A stretch of 64,000 nucleotides of DNA from Isoetes taiwanensis. Lineage: Eukaryota > Streptophyta > Lycopodiopsida > Isoetales > Isoetaceae. The notes beneath the pieces are model-generated. The model searched no databases. It worked only from the letters and a program-made list of their open reading frames with translations, and had not been told where the DNA came from. The DNA is taken from assembly GCA_021234155.1 (NCBI GenBank), contig JAJEKV010000011.1, forward strand, positions 12,935,255-12,999,254, in the 5' to 3' direction. The position numbers were made by a program, and so were the translations under genes. Positions within the stretch are counted from its first letter, which is position 1. Every line of letters begins with the position of its first letter. Positions 56,142 to 64,000 of the stretch are shown in pieces.

Positions 56142-57460
56142 TGTTGTATGGCAAGAAGCAATTGTCATATAATTAGCCAAAGGCTAGGTTGATAGTTAGA
56201 TCGACATACTTTTGTTGTTTCCTTTCGTTAATTAAGGCTCCTACAATTTCGGGGCTAACAGCAGGAGCCTTGTATGGCGGTGTGCAGATGTCAATTCAAG
56301 CAAGTTCACTGCTATTCTCATGTAATTACTAATCCTATTCGAGCAATACAAACATATTTTTGTTGTGTGCTCCATTTCGTTCTTTCTCTATGTTCATTAT
56401 GGTATCATAGTGGCTTGATCCATTTCTAAATCGATTCACTGAGAGAAACAATGGAAGACATAGAGAAGCTAATCCATTCGATTGCATTTCACTGGTTCAT
56501 CAAGGCCAGGGAGAAGCTAGCAGGTAAAGGGCTATGGCATATTGTGTCCGGTGATAAACTGAAGCCAATGATATCAGCTCAGATGCAGACCCTGATAATT
56601 GCTCAAGTAATCAAGGGAATTAAGGAACCAGAGGCTGTTGAAGATGGATGTAGAGGGATTGGAAAGCAAGAAACAGAATGGTGAAGTACCTAGATAACAC
56701 AATGATAGCACAGGTAGAATCTGCTGAAAGTGCAAAGCACGACTAGGAACATATGAATGCAATTTACAGGAAAAAAGCACTTTCTCATAGCAAGCAAATC
56801 TGTATGTTGTGATATTCACCACGAAACTCAAGGAATATGCAACAACTGAAGAGTCAATCTCAAAGTTAAAAGCTGCATGACTTCAGCTTAGAGAAATGGA
56901 GAAAGGTTTAGATGATGACCTTCTGGTAGGTGCCCTACCGATTGGATCGCCACCGAGCTATAATAATTAAAGAATCTCATAGGTTCTCAAGAACATGTAA
57001 AACTCGAATGGGTGTGTAAGAAGATTTTATGGAAGATGAACTAAATGGGAGCCAAGAAATCCAGTAACAAGGAAGGGCATACTCTTATTGGTAAAATAAG
57101 AAGGAGGGAAAACACGAAAATGTTTTACCTGCAACCAGCATGGACACATAGCAAAAGAATGTCCCGAACCTGATAGAAGGGAGAGAAAGCAAAAGAAAGA
57201 GAAACCGAAGACAAAGCACGAGGCTCAAGGTCACAAAGCATCAAAGACCAGCATACCCGATGGTGAAAGCTCAAGCAGAGGCTTTTGTGTCACTGGCAAG
57301 AGCATTTGTACCTCATCAAGAAGAATTTGGAAGGAGCACCCTGCTACATAAGACCCTTTGGAATGGGCTAGAACATCCTAGAAAGGTTATAGAATGGTAT
57401 AGGACCTTCTTTGAAAGTTCTAGAACATTTTACAATAAAGGAATCTCATGAAGCCTAAGA
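56142..57460 (+). mobile_element. Truncated Copia retrotransposon: possible 5' LTR, primer site and gag
   Basis: A possible LTR (TGTTGTATGG ... TATGTTCA, 56,142-56,396) is followed by TGGTATCATAG at 56,400-56,410, a good initiator-Met primer site. Gag starts MEDIEKLIHSIAFHWFIKAR (56,451) and GLWHIVSGDK, typical of Copia gag (UBN2). After stops the zinc knuckle CFTCNQHGHIAKEC (57,121-57,162, CX2CX4HX4C) is intact. Protease, integrase, reverse transcriptase and the 3' LTR are absent. LTR limits are tentative because there is no second copy. Confidence 0.7.
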
Positions 57461-58265
57461 GAACCTTATAAAACGTAAGAGAATCTATGCAAATCTAAAG
57501 AAACCTTCATGAAGGCTTGGAAATCCTAAGAGAATCTGGTTATAGAATGGTATAGGACCTTCTTTGAAAGTTCTAGAACATTTTACAAACCTTCATGAAG
57601 GCTTGGAAATCCTAAGAGAATCTTGATAAGATCTAAAGATATCTCACAAAATCTAAAAGAATCTAAGAAATTCTAATATGTAATTTTCATATTAGGGGGA
57701 ATTGAACTCCTAACCTCATCACCTCTAAGGAAACCCCTTACCTAGCTCTCCACACCTTCATTCTTAGATATGTGCTTTTTTTTCCTTGTTAAGGTCACTT
57801 CACACCCTAAGAATGTTCAAGATTATTCTAGAATTTAGGGCATACACATGTATCCCACATAGATGGAAAAAATAGCCTCCTTTTTCAGTATATAAGGAGG
57901 CTATCCAGATGAAGATAAGCATTGTGGTTCTTGGTCAGAAAGTTCTAGAATGCTAGAAAGTTCTAGGATGTTCCAAATAATTGTGGAATGTTCTAGAAAG
58001 TTTTATGAATTTTCTACAACCTTCTAGAAAGTTCCAAAACCTTCTAAGGGAATCTTATAAAATATAAGGCAACCTATGGAAATCTAAAGAAATCTTCATG
58101 AAGCCTTGGAGAATCTAAGGAAATCTCACAAAATCTAAAACAATTTAAGGAATTAAATAATATCTAATGGAATCCTGGAGTTCTTCAGCATGGAAGTCAC
58201 CTCAAGAACACTAAGTTCTCTATACATGAGGATCTCTCCCCGGTGCAGCTGACTCATCGATGTGA
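57340..58265. repeat. Block of imperfect repeats rich in TTCTAGAA-like modules
   Basis: GGTATAGGACCTTCTTTGAA and the following AGTTCTAGAACATTTTAC occur at about 57,392 and 57,551, and CTTCATGAAGGCTTGGAAAT at 57,505 and 57,593. A TATA-like CAGTATATAAGGAGGC lies at about 57,887. No coding frame. Confidence 0.6.
57934..58036 (+). promoter_or_regulatory. Cluster resembling heat-shock elements
   Basis: Alternating GAA/TTC modules at 5-bp spacing occur, for example TGGAATGTTCTAGAAAGTTT (57,983-58,003), with further modules on both sides. This matches the nGAAnnTTCnnGAAn rule for heat-shock factor binding. It lies 40-150 bp downstream of a TATA-like sequence and upstream of the Gypsy element. Function is inference. 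Confidence 0.4.
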
Positions 58266-58270
58266 GGAGC
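58266..58270 (+). repeat. Gypsy target-site duplication, left
   Basis: GGAGC, repeated at 63,869-63,873 immediately outside the right LTR. Confidence 0.8.
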
Positions 58271-58779
58271 TGTTACAGGTGCTTCCAGGGGCATTGCCAG
58301 AATCGGGCCCTTGACAGACGTCTATGAGCATGGGAGTACCATCAGTGAGGTCACTCGGTGACTGGGTCGGCTGGCGGGCCATATATCCGTAATCTGTCTA
58401 TGGTGACGTAATATGAGAGTAAGGGAATTTCGTGCTAAGGGTTAGTACTGAAGGAAATTGTTAGTACAGGATTAGTACTAAGGCCAGGGTATTGCTAGAG
58501 ACCGATATTGGTCACTAGGGGCACTAATATTAGTTGCGGAAGCAGGGCATGTGATATCAATGGTTGTCGGTAGTCATAGGTGGTCAGATTACTGCTCAGG
58601 GGAAAACTGCTGAGGGAATCCGAACATCTGAGGTGTGATAAGCATCGGGGTGTTGCAATATCGGCTGGGAGTAGCACCGTACTGATCAACGAGGGGGATC
58701 TGGGATCCATGGTGTGGGCGACAGTTGATTGGTGCATCCCATGCGGGACAAAAATTGGGCATTGAATTTTGCTGTAATA
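58271..58779 (+). repeat. Gypsy left LTR (509 bp)
   Basis: It matches the right LTR over both ends (GTGCTTCCAGGGGCATTGCC near the start, GGGATCCATGGTGTGGGCG near the end). It lacks about 500 bp that the right LTR has after the phrase GGTAGTCA (58,569 here, 63,160 there). Confidence 0.85.
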
Positions 58780-58797
58780 GGGCTATCAGAGCCTAGC
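58780..58797 (+). other. Gypsy primer binding site
   Basis: GGGCTATCAGAGCCTAG directly follows the left LTR; ATCAGAGC matches the initiator-Met tRNA type of primer site. Confidence 0.65.
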
Positions 58798-59279
58798 CTG
58801 GACCTGAGAAGCAATCATAAAGCTACTATAGAGGTTTTCTAGCAAGCAGGGCTTGCTAAAACTGTAACCCAGGCCGAAATTTGGGATTTTGAAACCAGCT
58901 GTGTTTGGGCTGAAAATTGCATGTGCGTTTTGGGCAAAGAAGATCACCTGCAAAATTTCGGAGCATTTGGAGCAGCAAGCAGCGAAGGCTGAATGATTTT
59001 GTCTGGGACGAAATCGTGCTTTCATTGAAGCTCCATGCTCAGGCTGATCACGAGTCCCATGATCAGCCATTGTCACAAAGGGGTTTTAATGGTTATTTTT
59101 GTTTGTTCTACAAAGGCCCGGGGCACTTGTCGGCAGTACCGAGTACTGCATTCTTGCAAACTGGGTTGCTATAAAATGGATGGTCACTCTAAAGTATTAA
59201 ACGTGCTGATAAAAACACTAGAATTATAGGATTTTGGAAATCCAGTTGTAATTCTAGCGTAGGGTTTTATCTGAATATG

Positions 59280-59907
59280 TCTAATATGGCAAAGAGTACT
59301 GCTTTTCAAACCATTTGGGAAGTGGAAAAGCGTGAACTTAAAAGTCTGCTCATCTTCAGTGGAAGATAGCGTCTATTGAACAACAAGTCCATAATTTGGT
59401 AATTGAGGATTTTTGTCAATTATCGGGACAACATGAACAAGGAATTATGAAGAATAATTCTATGCAGATTCCAGCCAAGGGAACTGTTCAATGCTGGAAC
59501 GAGCTCGTTGCATATCATCAGTTGCAAGAATTGCAACAAACTGGGGATTTGAGGGTATATGAGCAAGAACTTCGGAAGTTACTTGCTAGTGTCCAACCCA
59601 TGGACGATGAAATGTAGGTTGCATATTTTGTGCATGGTATGCGAGATGCTGCACTTAAAATGAAGCTTAAAAGGTTGCATCCAAGGGATTTGGATACTGC
59701 TGCCTGTATATGCAGTCCTAAAAGTTGCCTAAAAAGCGACGAACGACCAAGTCGTTCAGTTAACTTGGAAGGACACATGTCTAGTGATGAACTAAGACAT
59801 GAGGTCGAGTATTCCAAGGGAAAGGGCAGTATGAGCACGAAGAATGTAGTTTTGCAGGAAAACGTTGTTTAAGCTGTGGAAAGAGGGGACATACTGTTTG
59901 GGATTGT
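59280..59907 (+). pseudogene. Gypsy gag (capsid-nucleocapsid), disrupted
   Basis: Open segments give NELVAYHQLQELQQTGDLRV, YEQELRKLLASVQPM, a stop at 59,615-59,617, then VAYFVHGMRDAALKMKLKRL and HPRDLDTA. This is the pattern of the retrotransposon gag domain. The zinc knuckle CLSCGKRGHTVWDC is intact at 59,866-59,907. Gag would form the particle that packages the element RNA. At least two breaks prevent a full product. Confidence 0.75.
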
Positions 59908-62851
59908 TCAAATTTTTCCGAATCTATTTGGACTAGGTTGGTACTAGCTCTTAAACTCAGCTCATGTACACGAATATTGTGTAAATGAATAAAAATTTAC
60001 TTGTTGATACAAGTAGTTTTTGAGGGTTTCGAGCAAATTTTGTGAATTTTTCTCTCGTATGGAGATTAGTCAATGCGACTATATAAAATACGAACGGGAA
60101 TTTTATACTAAGGTATAAATATTTGTTAAGCGTTTTGGATAAACTTTCAAACAAATGGGTATTCGATAAAACCTTTATGGCTGGAAACAATAAACGCTGG
60201 GGTGCTAAGTATTGCATAGTGCACATAGTGCAAATGGGATTAACTCCCTGGCGGATTAATTGTGATTAACTGCTTAAATGACAGGGTCATTTAAGGGGCT
60301 TAGTTATTTAACCATGCGATACTACGTGACAACGTCATTTTAGTGTATGCTTATATGAACTAAGAAAGCAAATTAATCCAGTGAAACTTACACATTTGGG
60401 ATGTTCAAGAAAGAGACAAGTCCTAACTCATCTCAAAGTAGACCACACTTAGAGATGTTATTGGTCCTAAGTTCAAATGACGAATCTGGGATTCTTCAAG
60501 CGAACTTAGCGCTAGGTTAAGAGATAAGGCTTTCTCTGATTAGGCCTAGAGACAATTCACCTAAGGGCTATAATCATATTGAACTAGATGACTTGGATTC
60601 AGAAACAGGGTTTCTCAATAAGTCAATGTTCTTCGAAAGACATTAAATTTCTAGTGCAGAAAAAAAAAAAAAATTGTTTCTAAATGATAGCTAGCTATCA
60701 AGGGAATGGCACTTAATTGCTCAGATCTAGTAGTAGGATTACTACTCTCGCATGGAATCGCTTAGCCACATTAGGGCTTAAGGTACATTCCGTCTATTAC
60801 TGGTCACAAACTAGGGAGAAGCATGATAGGTATTGTCATACTTCGGGATTTCAAGGTAATGCATTTCAAAAATAAGATTTTGTTTGTATGTTTCCATTTA
60901 AATGTTTTGATTCACTCTAACAATTTCATTGGATTACTTTATTTGACATTGGTTAGAAAATCTCTACATACCTTGTTGTAGGCAAGGAAAGTTCTGAGTC
61001 AAATTCTGGATGAGAATTGACCCTGAGTTATTTTGGGATTATACAATATGTATACCCTAAGACACTTACACCAATGTGTTCAATCCAAATTTTGGATCAA
61101 ACATATGCGCTGCACATTACTCGAGCCAGGCTTGAGTAATTGCGATAGTAAAAGTAATATGTATGGAAAACCTATTGAAGTAATGACTATGTGCAGACAA
61201 AAAGGACTCATCTGAATTGGCTCTTGCAGCACATAATTCAAGAGCAAATTCGTTAGAAAATGATAATGTTCCTATCAATTGTACAATAATTATTCCGGCC
61301 GCAAGGAATTGCTTCCATGAACATTCCTTCTGTGGGGGGGGGGGGGGGTTTCATGATGCAAGAACGGGCAAGTTAAGGATAAGTTTGGGGATTGCAACAA
61401 TTTTCTTGATGTAGTTGCCTGGTGCTAGAAACATGTGAGTTCAATGGAATTCAAAACTACATACGGATCTCTTGATGAGAGTTCAAGAGAGTAGAATCAA
61501 TGGGAAACTTTTGACAAGGTCAAAACTATAACATTGATAGTTCAATTTGAATGGAGAGTGCTATTCTTGACAAGGTCAAGTAGCTGTAGCATTAGTAGTT
61601 CAAATTGAGTTGTAATTGTTTGGATAAGGCAAGCATAGCGATTATGCTTGTGAAAAAATGTAGTCATAAGACGGGCAGGGTTATGTGTAACCGTATGAAC
61701 CTCTAGTGGGCATTCATATGTGGTAAGCATAACTGTATCACTTGGCATGTGATAGATTTATGAGTCATGTGTAGTGTAACCATGACAAATTGTATGCTTG
61801 ACTAGTGGCGTGAGCCTTAGTACAACGTGTATACATGGGTAAGATACCTTAGTTATTGAGGTATGAATAAAGCATAAAGTGTTTTCTTATGATGCAATGA
61901 TCTTTTCGAGATCAGTAAGGCATATTGAAAAGATCAATTGGAGTTTGATAACCATGACTGGGTACTGGTTTATCGAATAAGGTCGTAATTTTCTTGGAAA
62001 AAGGGAGAATCTACATACCGACAAGCCATGATATTTGGAATTTAATATCACATAAGAAACATGGTACCTTACACAAGTTGAGCACGTAAGAGGTAAAGGT
62101 GTTATCTTTGCCGATTTGATACATTGAGTTACGAGTCAAAGTTGGACTTTGGCGATGCCGTATATTAGACTATCCAAGTCGGTAATAGTCAATATTGTTG
62201 ATGTTACTAGCACTCATTGCTATAATATGAGTGCAATAGAACCAAGGTCTAGTTGAGATCTTAGGACTCATGTCCAAAGACATGAATACCTGGAAGTGAT
62301 TTCAATTAGTCTATTGCATGATAGAGGTGCAATAATGCATGAGCGCAAACATGGTTTACGAAACGTCAAGTAATGCTAGGAGCTATGCAATTAAGCATAG
62401 AGGCAAAGGTCCATTAGGACGAGGGTGAACATGCATTCAAAGGGATTGCATATCCTTTAGCTCTAAGGGTGGATATTTGATGATCCTTAATGGGAGAACT
62501 TACTCTATGATATGCCGGATCTTTTAAAGTAGAAAAGGTTGGATAAACAACATATGAGTTGGACTTACTATAGGACTTGAGGATCCATCCTGTTAGAAGC
62601 CAACCGAGGCGTGTTATACTCAAGATAGATAACGTGGTTAGTCTTGAGAGTATACCGTACTCCTCTATAACACCACATTTCTTTTATATAAAGAGTGGGC
62701 AGCTGTGCATTAGGGATATTTTAATATATCGGATCTTGTGGCGAGATCAGTCTCCTAAGGACGCCACACTGGGAGACGGCGGAAATTGTGCAGCAGTTCC
62801 CTCGATTAGTTGGTCAACCTTGAGGACAAGGTCCTTTGGGGAGGGGAGGAA

Positions 62852-63868
62852 TGTTACATGTGCTTCCAGGGGCATTGCCGGAATCGGGCCCTTGACAGAC
62901 GTCTATGACCATGGGAGTACCGTCAGTCAGGTCACACGCGGTGACTGGATCGACTGGCAGGACATATGTCCGTAATTGGTCTATGGTGGCATAATGAATT
63001 TAGTGCTAAGGGTTAGTACTGAAGGAAATTGTTAGTACGGGATTATTACTAACGTCAGGGTATTGCTAGGGACCGATATCGGTCACTAGGGGCACTAATA
63101 TTAGTTAATAATATTATTTGCGGAAGCAGGGCATGTGATACCAATGGTTGCGGGTAGTCACATAACGTACATATTAATATGTAGCTAACGTTGCAAGTTA
63201 ATGTTAGTGGTACTAGTGTTAGTTATTAGCACTAGGGGTGTTAAATGTATTAATATAAGTAATGAAAGTTAGCAAGGTTAAAATGTTAATATTATAAAGA
63301 CACGTGGCATGTTATGGTTCGATGGGGCAAAGATCTGTTATAAGAACAAATCGAGCCGACCTGTAACATGCCGAAGTGGGGATCTGGAGTGGTGGCAAGA
63401 AGACTTTGATTGTGGATCTGATCAGGGCCCAGGTGGGTTGAATTTGGCCGAGGAGGATTCAGGATAACTCCAGTGGTAAATCTATAAAGACTGGAGGATG
63501 AATTGACCAGAAAACAATGGGAATTGGGTCTTGAAAGAAGCATCGATTCTGCAGCTATGAATACTTGTTTGGATTGAGACTTGGCAGAAGCACTCAGTTT
63601 GGCAGAGTGATTCTGTTGGTCACGGCAAAGGCCAAGCCTTCCTGTGGTCGAATAGAGTTTCTGTGCAGGTGGTCAGATTATCGCTCAGGGGAAAACTGCT
63701 GAGGGAATCCGAACATCTGAGGTGTGATAAGCACCGGGGTGTTGTAACATCGGCTGGGAGCAGCACCGTACTGATCAATGAGGGGGATCTGGGATCCATG
63801 GTGTGGGCGGCATTTGATTGGTGCATCCCAAGAGGGGCAAAAATTGGGCATTGAATTTTGCTGTAACA
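62852..63868 (+). repeat. Gypsy right LTR (1,017 bp)
   Basis: It carries the same ends as the left LTR but has a further segment of about 500 bp (63,160-63,667) ending TTTCTGTGCAG. This segment contains AT-rich repeats around GTTAGTATTAGT-like phrases and a TATA-like TCTATAAAGACTGG at 63,481. It is probably the full-length LTR, with the left one deleted. Confidence 0.8.
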
Positions 63869-63873
63869 GGAGC
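63869..63873 (+). repeat. Gypsy target-site duplication, right
   Basis: GGAGC, identical to 58,266-58,270. Confidence 0.8.
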
Positions 63874-64000
63874 TGCGCAAGATCGTGAGATGTGGCTACA
63901 AAAGGAATGGACAGTGTATAAGGGACTAGTTGCGACCAGTGGTCTCAGAACCTCTAGTTGGATTATCTTTAGTTGTTTTTTTATTTGTTCTTTGTTATAG

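Larger units (their letters stand above)
58271..63868 (+). mobile_element. Ty3/Gypsy chromovirus relic, 5.6 kb
   Basis: LTRs begin TGTTACA and end TGTAACA (left copy TGTAATA), and GGAGC flanks the whole element. A primer site follows the left LTR, gag with zinc knuckle lies at 59.3-59.9 kb, an RNase H-end-like phrase VEHVRGKGVIFAD near 62,080, and a chromodomain-type C terminus (ATWE..., FPRL, NLEDKVLWGGEECY) at 62,740-62,850. The reverse transcriptase and integrase cores are not recognisable; the internal region is only 4.1 kb, so most of pol was deleted or has decayed. The element cannot move on its own. Confidence 0.85.

Noticed and set aside
57660-57740. tRNA-like segment around GGGGGAATTGAACTCCTAACC
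   Set aside because: Only a B-box-like and T-arm-like piece; no acceptor, D or anticodon arm could be placed.
61334-61348. Run of 15 G within the Gypsy interior
   Set aside because: Probably replication slippage or an assembly effect. No G-quadruplex pattern of separated G tracts and no coding context.

Overview
This is nuclear DNA from a land plant with a large, transposon-packed genome. Evidence for a plant: an intron-containing prolyl 4-hydroxylase of the plant type, a plant TBL2-like WD40 gene copy, initiator-Met primer sites on Copia and Gypsy elements, a plant telo-box (AAACCCTAA) and MITEs. A fern or another seed-free vascular plant is my guess, not something the sequence proves. Only one near-complete host gene is present; almost everything else is decayed mobile DNA.

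Layout. 0.2-5.9 kb: 3' ends of L1-like LINEs in both orientations. 6-16 kb: AT-rich intergenic DNA, two possible minus-strand host gene pieces (7.1-7.6 kb and 11.0-14.1 kb, the second with a TATA box) and more LINE scraps. 15.25-24.15 kb: four retroelements joined head to tail: two LINE 3' ends, then two copies of a purine-rich element without recognisable coding capacity that starts GGGAAGGGACTCGCGAGA and ends in a TATTC-type tail; the last copy is 6.7 kb and full of internal duplications. 24.2-25.1 kb: a fold-back element.

26.37-38.40 kb: the most interesting segment. A perfect 25-bp inverted repeat, flanked by the direct repeat CCTA, brackets 12.0 kb. Inside are ten copies of a 28-bp palindrome (26.9-27.7 kb), a full-length 8.1-kb LINE on the minus strand with a perfect 23-bp target duplication, and a broken secreted-protein gene resembling a hevein-type chitin-binding protein with its promoter. 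Without the LINE the host element would be about 3.9 kb, the size of a gene-carrying DNA transposon. The LINE has ORF1, an endonuclease/reverse transcriptase ORF2 broken by frameshifts, and an unusually long 5' region carrying an extra ORF of unknown function behind a telo-box/TATA promoter.

38.4-46.8 kb: intergenic DNA, a small possible secreted peptide, a WD40 (TBL2-like) pseudogene and several MITEs. 46.8-51.2 kb: an 11-exon prolyl 4-hydroxylase with every catalytic residue, but with a TAG codon at the last codon of exon 4; its 2.6-kb intron 8 holds a Copia relic. 51.7-54 kb: LINE zinc finger, a broken PIF/Harbinger transposase and a poly(A)-type LINE end. 56.1-57.4 kb: Copia gag fragment. 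57.4-58.3 kb: a repeat block rich in heat-shock-element-like GAA/TTC modules. 58.27-63.87 kb: a Ty3/Gypsy chromovirus relic with a perfect 5-bp target duplication, a gag with zinc knuckle, most of pol missing, and LTRs of unequal length.

No rRNA, complete tRNA or CRISPR array was seen.
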